NCBI GenBank assembly: GCA_029532415.1
Contig: JAQOTA010000020.1
Span: 1,116,001-1,180,000, forward strand
Reading direction: 5' to 3'
Source of the DNA: Marasmius tenuissimus
Lineage: Eukaryota; Basidiomycota; Agaricomycetes; Agaricales; Marasmiaceae
DNA length: 64,000 nucleotides
Below, piece by piece: positions 35,301 to 48,632 of the stretch. Under the pieces are notes generated by a model, which was given only the letters and a program-made list of their open reading frames with translations, searched no databases and was not told the origin of the DNA. How positions within the stretch are numbered: position 1 is the first letter of the stretch; each line of letters opens with the position of its first letter. The position numbers and the translations under genes are program-made.

Positions 35301-38300
35301 GGAGATACAGCTTGGATGTGAGTGTAACTCCCGAATACCTCCACGGCAAACTTGAGGGGCCATCATGAACTGACCCACGTTTCCCCGCAGAAGACCATGT
35401 CATTGGAGTACGTCTCAAAGATACTCGTTCACGCTTTTCATCATAAGCGTGCAATATACAGAACGGGAACCACAATCGTTGTTCGGTTTCGCGGCGAATG
35501 TGCCTCACAGTTCTGGCTATAATTCTGCCCCGAGGCCAACCCGAAGCCCTGATTTTACCCTATCGTATGCTACATGAGCTGCACGCGGACGAGGTCAGGA
35601 CGCTAGGCTGATTGATTAAGGGAAGTTGACCACTAGTGTAAGAGTGCAAGAGACTTCAGTGCCCTTACTCCATCCTACTACCGTTTGGATTGAATGTCAG
35701 CGGACTTAGTACGTTCGCAAGTTCTTCTAGTTTCAATCTATCAGGGCTCAAGATGATAAAGTTCTGTCTGTGACCATCGTCGAGCTGTTGATTTGGAGCA
35801 TCCGAGAAGTATCAAGTCAGCGCCGGAACTTGAGTTAACGGGATGATTTCGCAGACACGTTCACCACGCTGCAAGATAACCTTCCGATTCCGGATGCACC
35901 TGCTTCGAGCTACGTTTCAGACCGGGCCTGCGCTCTCCAATGTTAATAGGACACAGCACACACGTACAAGGACCATCACAAAGGCGATGCCAAAGACCGC
36001 CGACTCCATTGACCGATACATACACTAGTCGTTGTTCGAATCGAATTTTGCCGCCTGCCAAATACGCCCACGTAGCCGCGAGCTCTGAATGTCAATTTCA
36101 GATGCGTCAAGCTGTTTTCTCCCCGTGATTTGGATCATCCCTACGTGTTCATGTGCCTGCCTACCCAATTGACTAACATCCATTCTGTGTATCATCTTCT
36201 CGAGGCCCCCGAGTGACACGAGGACCATTAGGGACCATTCAATGTCCCCGTGCTCTGCCCTCAAACCCTTGGTGTCGGTGATAGATACATACATTTCTCT
36301 CCCGGACCTTCGCTGCAGTGGAGGACCGACAAAAGATGCGAATCAAATACGTTTCTCTTCTTCAGACTAGCATGCCACCTAGAGGCTAGCACTCCCAGCC
36401 GTAGCAGCATCCATAATTTCGCGCCACAGAAAAGCATAGGTCATGTAGATTCTTGTAAATTGGTAGCTCCAATCAGATTCATTCCTCGGGAGAGCGAGGC
36501 GTTGGGTATCAATCAAGGTTATGTGTTGACATATCTGGAAGAAGGTTGCTCAATCAAATATCGGGCAGGAGGAGAGAATCACCCAGAGGGGGGTCCCCGA
36601 ATGCTTCCTTACTCCTCGGACATCGATGAATTGGGAAGGATGAGTTCTAGGCGCATGGTGGCGTATTACATCGTCGAGTTTTCCTTCCTATTTTTTTCTG
36701 TTGACCAAGTCCTCCAGGACGTAATTTCAGGTAACCACACATAATCACGCGCCTTGGGGTTGGTTCGATGACCTCGTGAAGATACGGCCAGCATGGTGCA
36801 TTGGACCTGCTCTCGCTATTGTGTCCCCAGCCTTTCGTGAAGATTTGGCGCAAAGTCAACCTAATTCGGCTATTGAGGTACCTCAGGTCCGGTCTCCGAA
36901 GACAATTGAAACATATAGTAATACCCATGTTCTCGCCCCAGCGGCGAATGTAAAAAAAACATCATGGCAACGAGCTAAAAGAAACAAGGTTAGCGTGGAG
37001 TCGTATGTATGAGGTAAAGAAGTGGTCTCGGAGCGGCCTTAAACCTGAACACCGGGACCTTAGCAAGCAATTCCCAGGCCACCAAGAGTAACTTCCGCAG
37101 CTATGTGATGCTCCTCCCACAGAACTCAGACACTCATGCTCCGCAGAAGACTCTGTATAACTCCGATGATTAGTTGAGGCTGACTCAAATTCGGACCGAC
37201 CAGTCCATCATGGCTCGATTCGATGCACAATCAATGATTAGCGCCGGTACTGATGTCCCAGTCCCAAAGCGTCGAATGACTCTAGTCTCCGTGAAATTTT
37301 GGGGTCAAATCGGGAACTTGAAGCGGTAGTATAGCTGAAATAGGTTGTGGCAAAAATGACATGAATTTCAATGATTTACCATTCATATCATTCGTGGAGA
37401 TTCGGGGCCATGACTCCGGTGTCAAGGTCCTGCAGGGACCCGCACCTGTGAACATCGGGCCTGTATAAAAGCTACAGCTTTCCGGAACGATCCATTCTTC
37501 ATGGAGAACCGAAGTCTGTGTCGGGCCTGCGTAGGGGCATCTAAACGTTGACCAAGAGCCTGAGACACAGGACAGGAATCACGGACCGGAAATAAGAGGT
37601 CCGGAGCGCGTTGGATGTGGCAAGGTTCCCTTCATTTGAGCTCCTCGAGTATGAAGCGTGCACTTCGCGTTTGCGATGTGTTTTGAGTGAGGACAATAAC
37701 ATTGGCTTCCGATATGACTGGAAAACAGCATGAAGAATATGTTACTGACTTGATCCTTCCCATTGAACGATTGGGCGCCGGTAAACAAGGAGCCATTCGC
37801 TAACTTAGAGGACCGCCTAAGGATCGTCGCCATCCCAGAAATGTAAATTTGTGGCGGTCCCTCCGAGCCATGTCAGGGTGTCGGACCACGTACATACTAG
37901 GTATCTCCAACTAGCGACTCAGTTGAATCTGCGGAGAAATGGACGGGAAGCCACCCTGCCTTTGGGGTACGGACAAGAATGCTGGCTGATCATAAGAGGC
38001 TCGGTGATTCCCTTTCGTTGTCAAAGCTCTTACCTACCTATATATGTTTTTTCCTCGTCCCACTGCCGCAATTACTCTGTTGCTCCTAGAGACCGAGGAC
38101 GACAACCGAGGATATGAATACAGAATGGGAAGGCGCGTGGCAACCAGAAACGAACATACCATCACTATTTCCATTTTTCGTATGTCTTGTGCTTTACAAA
38201 CTTCCGTGATCATCGCATGGACGGCCAACAATACCACATCTGGAGACACATACGTAGAAGATGGGATCACCATCGCTGGGTCTGTATGAGTTCGCCGACG

Positions 38301-40851
38301 AAACATGATGCTGGGTACGAAGAGCCAAAAAGGAATGAAGGCTGGAGCTTTGCTTCGCTACGGTTGACGCGGAATGCAATGACGGCCTTTGAACATATGA
38401 GAGACCGTTGTCGTAACAGAGATCCAATCAAGTCATATCAGTGGAAAGTCCGCTGACGAGGAGGGCGCATGGGATGAGTGTGACCATACTGGAGTGAGAT
38501 ACTAGGTAGATATGAGACCCACTGAAGACCGAATTGGCAATCAACAGCGGGATGAGAGTACGATAGTGCGATATGAAGTTCCGGAACATAGGCTCTAACT
38601 TATAATATGCTATGTCAAATAGAGCCCTGTGCACATCATACTGAGCGTGATTCATATTCAGTATTCCTGGACCTCGTCGTGAGCATTGGGGAGAGGTGGT
38701 GAGTGGCGTATATCCGAAACACCACGATGTCTGCATGAGGAGATTCGCATTGATCCATATGTCAACGGCGGAAGACATATCACAATAGGAACTTAACGGG
38801 GCACAAGGTAACATTTGTTGATGTCGTTGAAGTTTAGGAGACCATTCCAATAATAAGAGGAGGTGTCCATCTGGTTTCGGGGATGAGTGAGAATATTCTC
38901 GTGATTGGGGCCCGCAAGGAAGGTATGTCATGACTCACTGTCATACCCAGGTCATACCAACCTGATGCTCGATTTCATATCACCAGTAGACCCCCGCGTA
39001 CGAGCTGTTGTGGTGCAGGCAACTCCGGAGGCCTGCAAGGATGTCTTCAGTCTTAATCGAAGGCAAACAACATGAGTGTTAGAAACCACGTATGAGCGGA
39101 AGATGAACCGGTGAAACATGGGGGGTGTCGAGTCGCGGACTACGAAGACGTTCCCGCTGCCTTGAATGTTGTTGTCCTCTTTGGGCGAAGACTTCCGCCG
39201 GTGAGGTTAATGTCTGAAAATGAAAAGTAGATGCCGACATATGACATATGGTATGTTTTCTGTCGGCGCATTTGTAATATACCTTGAATGGTCGGATGTA
39301 ACACGAGGAAACCAACAGTCCTCCGTGAATGTTGGCCGTCGTGTGAGAATCTTTACTTGGCGTTTGGAGGGGTGAAGCGCTAGCACAAAAAAGCCCACTC
39401 GAAGGTTTACAGAAGCAGTTGTTGAGGTACTTGAACCTGACGTCGGGGGAAAATGCCGAGGTACAACATTGGGAAATTCGGGACATTCCAAAAGCCAAAT
39501 GAACTCGTGACCAGTGGTACCGCCAAAGCCTCAGGGCATCGAGGAATGCAATGAATGGCGGGGTCTGCTTGCACAGCCAGCAATAGCACCGCAAACATGT
39601 ACTGTGAGTCTCGGATAATGGCCGGGCGTTGAGGATCAGCCCTAATGGTACTAACTCCAAAATAAAAACTCACTGCGCGTGGGACAGCCGGCGCAACTGA
39701 GCAAAGCCTCTGAAACAAACTCCAGACCACCAGTGGCGTCGATAGGATTTGGCAAAGTGAGCGGTTATCGAGAGGGTTAGTATAGGAAGCGCATATTGCC
39801 GTCAAACTTTTTCCGGGCCGTATTTGAAGGACAAGACAGCGTCGAGAAATATCCTTTACCACTCGTGGGACTTGCCTTGCTTCCAACATAAGTTTGTGAC
39901 GTTGTACCGGTTGCGTAGCAATGTCGGTGCTTTTGTATTCAAGTCCCGGTTGGAGGTGTTCATTAAAGCACAGCAACTCCGTCTATTGATCCACTCCGTG
40001 GGTCGACAGTCACGTTTTGAACTTCCACACAGTTAAGGCGGCCAAGGTAAAGAAACGAGCCTGCGGCCAGGGTAGGTATCTAAGATGCGTGGTCTATGCG
40101 CGGAAACTAGCACGGTATACCCTGGCGTAGAGCAGCCTGAGCGGCGACCAAGGCCGCTGAGGAAAGGTGAGTTTGAACGACACAAACCTTGAAGTCCCCA
40201 CGACTTGAAAGTGGCCACAGTTAGGAGCAGCTCGACCAGCTTCGAGTACGTTGAAGGGATCGCATTTTGATCTTGAATTTCATCAGAAATGTTAGAAGCC
40301 AGAAGCCGCGGCGAGTGAAGAACGGGAACAAGATTCTGAAGGGGGCATTTGCGAAATGATGGACGGTTTGTTCCAAATCGAGTACTGTGGGAAATCGTAA
40401 ATTGTGCTGTGAGCCTGTGACAGCCATCACGCACATAACGTGTGACAATTCACTTCCGACCCCCACCAGGTCCTGCCAGCATTTTCGGTCCCCAGTTTCG
40501 ACTCTTCACAAAAATTAAATTGATCTGGAATTCTCCTGGAATGGAAATCAGATGGCAGTCAAGATCCATTAACAAGATACTCTGCTGTTAAGTTGTGTGC
40601 TAAGTTCAGCGGAGGTATCTGCCAAGCTAATTATAATTATTTTTCAGCCCGCATGTTTGTCGTGCTTCAGAAACGGAAGACTGTGATCCCTCCACCGAAA
40701 GGACTGTATATATCATGGCCTTTCTATTTACGCCACCGTCATCCTCCCTTCTCAATCTTCAACTTGAACCACCACCAGCTCTGTTTTATCTATTTCTATC
40801 TCTTGTCCCTGCTTCCCTGACCTCCCTATCGTCTTCGCAATATTATACATC
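32355..40851. other. 8.5 kb without a convincing gene
   Basis: Only short open frames on both strands, without family resemblance or consistent splice partners. Minus-strand frames at 32607-32849 and 32953-33159 and around 38430-39980 look slightly coding-like, the latter with hydrophobic runs. 35086-35508 (minus) contains SPFFRHMFE, reminiscent of a BTB domain helix. These may be relics; none is strong enough to call. Confidence 0.45.
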
Positions 40852-43800
40852 ATGGAGGGCCTACAGGAAAGCAAACGGTATGTTACTCTGTTTATTCTTT
40901 TCACGTATCAGCCTGAGAAAAGTTGCTTGAAGGCCTTCTGCACGGACAGCAGCATCGCCGAAGGGGACCACGATGAACGCGTCGCCGCCCCAGCATGAGC
41001 CTAAACTAGAACGACAATCACCTCCTCCTTCTATAATCGCTCCGATGCCGATGGTACCGACCTTGAGTGGGTAAGTGCGCATAAGAAATCTCCCTTTCCA
41101 CCTCTCTATTTTTCTGGTGGTGTCGAGAAGGCTGAGGTGTGGCGCCGATGGCAATTTCCTCGATCTCGTCGAGGGATGTGTCATCAACACTGTAATGAGA
41201 TCTGTGGCGACGAGTATGTCGGGGATGTAAAGAGAGCGCCATAGTTTTTGCTGACTGATTCCGGTCCTGTGGCTTTATTACGAGGTTATATTAGGGCTTG
41301 CGTTGGGAGCCCCAGCCTATTGTGGTTGTTTGGTCCCTTTATTCAGCCTTTTCTTCTGCTCTTGTTTATCCCGATTCCTGATCCCTTTTTCGACATGTCA
41401 GGAATTCACGAAAGCGTAAAGACCACCCGGACGAGGCTGATGAACAAGGGCAGCAACGCCATGTTCAAGTTCAGTTCGAGGAGGACGAAGAGCAAGACGC
41501 CGAGGGCGACGAGGACGCCGAAGGTGAGGAGGTCGATGAGGACGATGCCCACATTGTCAACGTTCCAATGCCTTTGCTACCCTCGCGAAATCGTGACCAA
41601 CGGCACTCAGTGATCCCCAATAAGCGTACCTCGCCCATGGGAGACGAAAATCTAGCGGAATCAGCCGTCGGTTCGGAGTACGAGAATGGCCGTATCAAGT
41701 GTGACGCCTGCGGGACTGAAGTCCCGTTTCGAGATCCAGTAACCGGACGGTTCGGGCTCGAAAATTGGCATGAACACAAGGAGACCTGGTGAGTCGACCC
41801 CCCCTCGAACGCCTCAGCGTCGTCCCACCTTCGCTGTACACATTTGATCCCATCTTTCGTCTGTTTCTCTATCCCCCGTATCTTTTGTGTTCAGGGTCCA
41901 TCGGCTCCGACTCTGACCCCCCATCGATACGACACGTGGTAATCACCATGGAACAACGCTGGGGTGGTGCTATTGATGAAACCTTCTCCTACAAGGCGCC
42001 CTTCCCTAGCCTACAATCTCTTTCCTTTACTCTCTTTCCTGTTATGATGAGTCAACTAATCTTTGCTTCCTTCTTGTGTTCTCAGTACCTCCGCGGTCGG
42101 TTCCACAGCTCCTCGATCCAAAGCGAGTCAACAATACCATCATTCGCATTCCCATGGCCATGCACACCCCCCTGGGCCTTATGTTCCGCCCTCTTCACGT
42201 CATCCTGGTCATTATTTACAGACAAATGCACACTCTAATAGACGTCGTTCAGTTTCCCGCTCGCCTCCTCCACAAGGACTATACAGTCACCCGTCCCAAT
42301 TAAGACACGGTTACCCTCATCATCCTCACCATGCTCGCTATCCCCTCGCTCCTCGTGTCTCTGGTGGTGGAGAGAGGGACCCCGTTATCTTGACTCCCGA
42401 ATCTGCGGCCACAGCCCTGGCTCATCCTCCGACGAAGCGCCGTCGAGCCAAGAGGACCGAGGAAGAACGGATTAACTACCTGAAGAATGATCCGTACGTT
42501 GCGCAATTTGAGGCGTACAGGGTCCTTTGCGCTAGCTGCGATAAATGGATTCGGTTGCGGCCTAACTCTACCTACTGTTCGATCCCATGGGATGCTCATC
42601 GGAAGAGCTGTTTAGCCAAGAAGATGTGAGTGTGTTTTCTTTCGAATGTTCCTCGAAGCCTTCAATTTGCGACGGAGATGTTGACACACTCTCATCGCAG
42701 ATCGTCCAAGAATACGTACGCCCTTGAAGAACGGAATTCGTTGTTCTCCAAGGATCCGGATGTTCGCAAGTTCGATGCCGAGCGTGTGTTATGTGGTGAA
42801 TGTGACGAGTGGATCTCAATCAATCCTGAGGACCATCTCCAAGCTGTGCAGAAATGGCTGTCGCACAAGTCGAATTGCCAGAAGATGCTCGCCCGCAATG
42901 CTTATGTTGCTGGACAGTGAGTCGCCTATTTCCGTCCTTGTTGTCGATTCGAATCTTACGACGCTCTCATAGGGCTCATACGTCATTAGAAGGTCCACTA
43001 CCAGCTCAGTCATACCCGTCTGCTCAACGTTCTCCCCAGCACTCCCCGGCTACTCCAAGGTTTCCTCATCCTCTCGCATCGAATGCCTCTCCGTCCTTAC
43101 CTCGTCCATCCCTTGCTCACTCATTACCTCCTCCAAGAGAGGTCCAACTTCCCAAAGAAGCTATAATGAAGCGGAGGTCGTCCATATCTTGCGGTGCACC
43201 CCTGGCACCCGCACCTCCTCTACCTCACTCTTATGAAGATCGTGGCGGTCGTGCATATCCCTCCCCCGATGAAGATAGGCACGGGAGGCGTGAGGAAAGG
43301 AAGCCGTCGCCTTTACAGTCCCACACTCAATCTCAAGCTTCAGAAAGTCGCTCACCTACCCCTGGAGCTCTAGCTCGACATCCCTCTCCTGTTACAGAGG
43401 GCTCTCATGGCAGCCGGCCCTCTCCTGACGTCTCTGCCAGGGGTTCCGTTCCCGTCGAGGCCGGGGATGATATCAGACAAACAAGCACGACCAGTGGCGC
43501 TAGTCCTCGTGTATCTGCAGAATCCATCGATGGGGGTATGTCCACATTCGCGACGACTACTTCGAGCTTGAACGCTGCTCAAGAGTCTCGGAGACGAAAC
43601 GCTGAACAAAGGGCAGCGACGCTGAGGGCCGATCCGTTGATTGAGGCAGTTGAAGCCAATAGGGTACGTTTATTCCTGGTTGTGATTGACGGTTCCGTGA
43701 TGCTGATACTGTCACCCCCTAGGTCTTCTGTTCTTTGTGCCAAAAATGGGTACAGTTAAGACAAGACAGCAGCTATTGTGCATACCCCTGGCTGCAGCAT

Positions 43801-44943
43801 CGCGGAAAGTGTTTGGCTAGGCAGTGAGTCATCCGGCATTCCTCGTCGATTACGTTTGAATGTTGGGATATGTTTCTGATAGGTGTTCTCTAGTAAACGT
43901 CGACTGCAGAAAGCAGAGGAGATTGCTGAGTTCAAGCGCCGTCGAGAGGCATTACGGACGGCTTCTCAAGCTCGCCGTCAGGGTCACATTCAAGGTCAAT
44001 CCAGACCTCCGTCGTCTCATTCCTCCCACTACCCGCCACTCCGACATCTCACTCCCCCCGACGAGTATGGTTATTCGAGTAGCGAGCTCCCGACTCCGGT
44101 CACCTCCGACGACGAGGGTTGGGACTTTTACAAGAACGTCTTGAAAGGGAAGAAAGACCGACCTCCACACGGAGACCCTTATCATCATCCTGAGCGCTCT
44201 TACCGTGCGTTACCGTCTGTGCGCCCCTCTGCTTCCCGTCCCAGCAGACACCCACACCCTTCATCCGCTTCTGGTTCGGGCTCTGGGTTATATCGTCGAC
44301 ACCAGCGAATGGACGAGGAGGCCTTGCGTATGGGTATGGGTAGCGACGACGAGATGGAGCTGGACGCCGAGGAAGATGTTGACCTCGATGATGTTGAGGG
44401 TCAGTTCTCTGGAAGACCGGGCGTTGATGAGGACGGGGACGTCGACATGAGGGGTGGAGATAGGCGGTCCATGAAAGGTCGTCGTTCAGGTCCTGCAAGT
44501 AGAGCGGCAGGTAGTAGGCGACCTCCCAGCTACCCGTATTCGAGTCGTGACCGACCTCCTTCCCCGCCTTCCAAAAGAGGCAGGAGCAACGCCGCCCAGG
44601 TCGTTGTTGCATCAGCTGCTTCGTTTGTTCCTCCTCATCTAGCTGATTTGGATTCCCCCGCTGGGAGGTATGTTTCTCTCTTTCCTTGTCTCTGGCGACT
44701 AAGACTGATGCTTCTCTGACCTCTAGGAAACAATTCGTATACTCTTCAATAGCTTACCTTTACCAAACCACCTACGAATCAACCGACGAGATGTCCGTTT
44801 CAACGCTCCTTACATATCTCAATGCTGCAATGCCACCCGATAAGCATGAAGATTTTGATACGGCGGAGGTTGCGAAGGCGTTTGGTGCGTCTGGAGAGAA
44901 AGGGAGATATGTTCTGGAAGGAGATTTGGTTAGGAGGGTATGA
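40852..44943 (+). CDS. Large protein with four CxxC...H...C modules (9 exons, 1029 aa)
   Basis: Exons 40852-40877, 40933-41070, 41402-41788, 42086-42625, 42701-42916, 42973-43663, 43723-43823, 43894-44667, 44727-44943; the phases close throughout. Four related modules: CDACGTEVPF...W-EH-ETC (exons 3/4), CASCDKWIRL...YC..W-AH-KSC (exon 4), CGECDEWISI...W-SH-SNC (exon 5), CSLCQKWVQL...YC-YPWLQH-GKC (exon 7). Modules 2-4 are each preceded by a charged helix with an R/K-x3-L-DP-V/I pattern. Between them are long Pro/Ser/His/Arg-rich disordered stretches, an acidic run (exon 3) and a probable NLS (TKRRRAKR). The C-x2-C-W-H-C spacing suggests a small zinc-binding fold; I do not recognise a named family. 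Probably nuclear. The long introns 2 (331 nt) and 3 (297 nt) are the weakest parts of the model. Confidence 0.74.
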
Positions 44944-45129
44944 CTTGGGACTGCATCGTTGCTTCGTCTAGTATGTAAGTATATTATTTCTGTGTAGTAT
45001 ATGTTGTATGCGAGGCTACTTTACTTTACTTCACCACTTTTTCTTGATACCGATGCAATACCGATACCTATGCCCATGATTCAGGCCCCCCTCTACCTTG
45101 TTAGTTGTAACAGCGAAAAAACGTAGTAT

Positions 45130-45203
45130 GGCCGACTAGCTCAGTTGGTTAGAGCGTCGTGCTAATAACGCGAAGGTCTTGGGTTCGATCCCCACGTTGG
45201 CCA
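45130..45203 (+). tRNA. tRNA-Ile(AAU), intronless
   Basis: 74 nt cloverleaf; anticodon stem TCGTG/CGCGA, loop CTAATAA (AAU anticodon), T loop TTCGATC. Identical to the mature form of the intron-containing gene at 32273-32354. Confidence 0.94.
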
Positions 45204-45383
45204 GTATTGTACAGTTCTCAAATTTTGTCAAGTTTTACAACCTATTTTACTACATTTACAATCATCGTGGTAAGGGATCCTGATCATCACTTTATAAGTA
45301 CATAATGGCTTGCACACAGGCGATTATACAAATCGGTTTATGATCATTCAGTCCACATCGGACTCAGCGAACCCATCCAATGT

Positions 45384-46929
45384 TTACATCTCTTTTCGGA
45401 CGTATACACGCCCCGGCGACATAGGCAAAGCTGTCAATGGATCGCTCTTCTCCTGGTGGTCAATCTTGGTATGATGGGGTGAGTGGCATACCGAAATCTG
45501 TCCGTGGCTTGTACTTGCAGGGATCGAAACGACGAATAGACTCGATAGTGTTGGAGGGACGGTAGTAGCGCTGTGGGTAGGCAACTCCGAGGAGTTTTCC
45601 GATTCTGAAGACGCCAAGGACTTCCCTGCTGTGATCCAGTACACAGCTAGGGCGTTGAGGATTACCTGTTGGGATTAGTTTGGTGGTCCGTAAGTAGATG
45701 TTGCGAGGTTTGGGTGGGAGAGTAGGACTCACATCGACGCTACACGAACCTAGACATACCCATCCGTATTCGCGTCCGTGCATCACGGTGAGAATTACGA
45801 CGTTGATCTTGAATGAGGATAAGCAACCGTGAGTCGATTCCTACGACTGAGGCTAGAGAGGAAAACATACCGTTGAAGTCGTTAGTGCGACAGTTGAGGC
45901 ACTAATACAGCCGCGTTTGAGTTGCTCTCAGAGTGGGCATATCAGATGCTACTCACGCTAAAGTCCTTATTGCCACTCTCCTCAACGCTGGGCTTGATAT
46001 GAACCCCACCTTGAAAACCGGCCATAGGAAGAGACCGTTCAAAAGAATCGTGAGACACCTGCGCCACGGACCTGTTAGGTTTACTGGCCCGGAGCCGGAG
46101 TGATTGACGTACAAATCGAATGTTAACAAAGGTACGGAAGAGAAGAGCTTGAGACCGATTATGCATATGCCGCGATCATCCAAGAAATGGTCGATACCTG
46201 GTCAGGAAGTTGGATGTCAATTTCCGACATCGATATGGCGCCGTCGTAGGCAGGGACGTATCATGTGGGGTTCAGATGCTCACCGGAGAGCCCATTGGCT
46301 GTGATGCCAGTATATATAAATACCGATGCGATGCATACGAAATACACAGGTGACCGCATACGTCTCGCCACTGAGAACTTTGAGGCTCTGGGGCCGGGAG
46401 ACCAAACGAGATGGACTTTCTCAGCTGACCGGAAAGGGATGTTTATATTGAGCTCGGGGGCGATGGGTGAACAAGGATGGTTGTACCGAACTCACCCAGA
46501 AACAGGTAAATGAATAATTTGGACGCAGAATAGAACGACCCGCAGATGAGAATCGCTGCTTTGCATGAATTCCAAGATGTTTCGAGCCCGATGCCAAAGA
46601 TCAGAAGCCCATCTTTGAATGTTTGAGATCGGTTATATCGAATGAGCTAAAAAGCTACTCACTCGCGAAGAAGAACAACCATGACAGAAGAAGGACGCAG
46701 AGACTGAAAATTCGCGCAACGGGAATGCTTTTGATGGATTCCCAGCTTTGGACCCCCTCGCTCAGGATGCGCCTGGAGAGGCAGTGGGAGAGCGCCGAAA
46801 GGCCTGGCGAATGACAGATTAGCCGGATTTCTATGTAATCGCGTATAGCGAAAGATCTGACATACCAAGAAGATAGACCAAAGCACTCAAGATCTGAGTT
46901 CCAGCTGAAGGAAATACGATTTGGGCCAT
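45384..46929 (-). CDS. Multi-pass membrane protein, basidiomycete type (9 exons, 345 aa)
   Basis: Exons 46866-46929, 46663-46803, 46496-46612, 46284-46424, 46113-46197, 45957-46058, 45871-45901, 45733-45807, 45384-45665; all phases close. About seven hydrophobic segments: SLCVLLLSWLFFFANGLLIF, ICGSFYSASKLFIYLFL then the conserved AEKVHLVWSPGPR loop, PVYFVCIASVFIYTGI, CIIGLKLFSSVPLLTFDL, LTILLNGLFLWPVF then PALRRVAIRTL, INVVILTVMHGREYGWVCLG and VILNALAVYWITA. The C-terminal ~80 residues are polar and Ser-rich. The (E/K)-V-x-(L/V)-W and LFLWP motifs recur in agaricomycete membrane proteins of unknown function. No transport or receptor signature is recognised. Exon 6 could instead start upstream by retaining a 54-nt in-frame intron. 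Confidence 0.7.
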
Positions 46930-48632
46930 GGTCTTATGTTTGAGCGCGTAATCTTGAGCCACGGGTGGCCACCTGGAGGATGCGAGAAACAGCTTTATAT
47001 GTCCTGAACACACCCTCCCCGCAGTCCACTCAATCAAGTTTATGTGTTAGACATTGCCTACCGCGAGGAGGCATGTCCCTCCCCTGACGGAGGTTAAACT
47101 TGGTGGAGGAGACCTCTCTCGATCCTCGATCCGACCTTGGAATGATGGTGCCGGTTGACGAGAGGTCGTGTAGTAGGCCTGCCATCTGGCCTTAAAAAAC
47201 AATTAAATCTGTAGATGGTTTGAGTACGTTGAACCTCTGAACATGCAAGTTAGACCCCCCCAAGATTGTGCATACTCCATATAGGAGAAGATAGGGAAGG
47301 CAAGGAAATCTAAGAGAATGACTATGAAGCTCACTTGGCATTCAAAAAATGAGCATGCTCTGGAAGACCAAGTGACAAGTCCAAGCGTTGAAAATGCCAT
47401 GTCAAGGCTTTGATACACCGGGCACCGGGCCGAAGAATTAAACGTGATCCGGGTTCGTCAGCCAATTGAATGACTTGGCACTTTTTCCCTTTACAAGTCT
47501 TCAAGTCACCCTTACCAAGCTCTTCATCTCGATATCTGGTTGTGAGTAACGATTGGAAAGGATTTCTTGTCGCTAACACTGTTTTATATTAGCTCGACGC
47601 CAATTTTCTTAGTCGTTCAGTGAGCTCAGGAATTTCGAGCGAGGCCGGAACGAACTTTGCCTTCAGCAGAGCAACATGAAGGCTCCGAGGCGTGCTCAAG
47701 CCTCTGGCAACTACAAATCCAGCGTCACGATGCACATGGAAGGTAGGCTGCTCTCCTCTAAGCTGTGCCACCTTCTCAGGTTCAGATTTTTCTAGATCCT
47801 AGCGACGTTGAAGAATCGAAGAATATGTCGCACAGTGTACAGTTACTGTGGAGGTTTTGCAAGGCTCAGGACATCCGAGGTCTTGCCTAATGAGATGCTA
47901 CTCAAGTTTGAGTAATATTGAAGCGTAAAAGACGAGAGGACGGCTGGTCTGGACGCAGATGGGTGAGTTGCTCACAGGACACTGGTTTACGGATTACATG
48001 TGCTAAAGCCAGTGTGCTAGTCGGTCTCACAGGAAACGTGCCAGAATGCAAGAGAAAGTGTCTTCAGTCAGGCCTCGTTGGCATCAGAACGACGGCTAGA
48101 TTCTGACATTTTGTGTCCTGTCCGTAGTGCAACTTTAGGTCATCAACGATGGCCTGTATGTGATTCGATTCATATTTCATTATGATCTTTCTTACAAGGT
48201 TTGAGCAGGTCTTGGCTCGCAAAACAATTCCTGGCAAATTATGAGCAGCCATAGCCATCGAGAGCATTCGCCTTTAAAATCATGTCGACGGACTAGCCTT
48301 CCTTCTTTGCACGTCCACGAACTTTCAAACGCACCTATAAGCGTTGGATCACCGGGGTCACTGGTCAGAGCAATCCTATCTCTTTACCTGGAGCACATGG
48401 AATCGATGCCATGGAACAGCAATCACCCGATTCCTTTCCTCCCTGTTCCCTCAATATAATTGTTCAGAAGAACCCCAACCGTTCTCTTTCGAAACCGCTC
48501 ACGCTCACGGACCGCACCCGGCAAATTTTCCTCTACCAGCCGTAATCATGACCGTCTAGGAACACACTCAACGATCGACATTTACATGGTCGCCGTACTC
48601 CTTCGATTGCGATGACCGCCTCCTGATTACAG
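46930..48632. other. Intergenic, no supported gene
   Basis: Open frames at 47331-47579 and 47589-47771 (minus) are adjacent but do not join through convincing splice sites. Nothing else stands out. Confidence 0.45.

Noticed and set aside
41894..42002. Extra exon inside intron 3 of the zinc-module protein
   Set aside because: In the required phase it meets a stop within ten codons, and skipping it restores the expected Cys at the module end.
43860..44144. Alternative acceptor (AG at 43881-43882) for exon 8 of the zinc-module protein
   Set aside because: It leads into a frame that stops after about 90 codons; the acceptor at 43892-43893 opens 258 codons that continue into exon 9.
32273..45203. 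The two tRNA-Ile genes as ends of the large inverted duplication
   Set aside because: Their coordinates sum to about 77.5 kb, not 81.5-81.6 kb, so they are not mirror partners of the same event.
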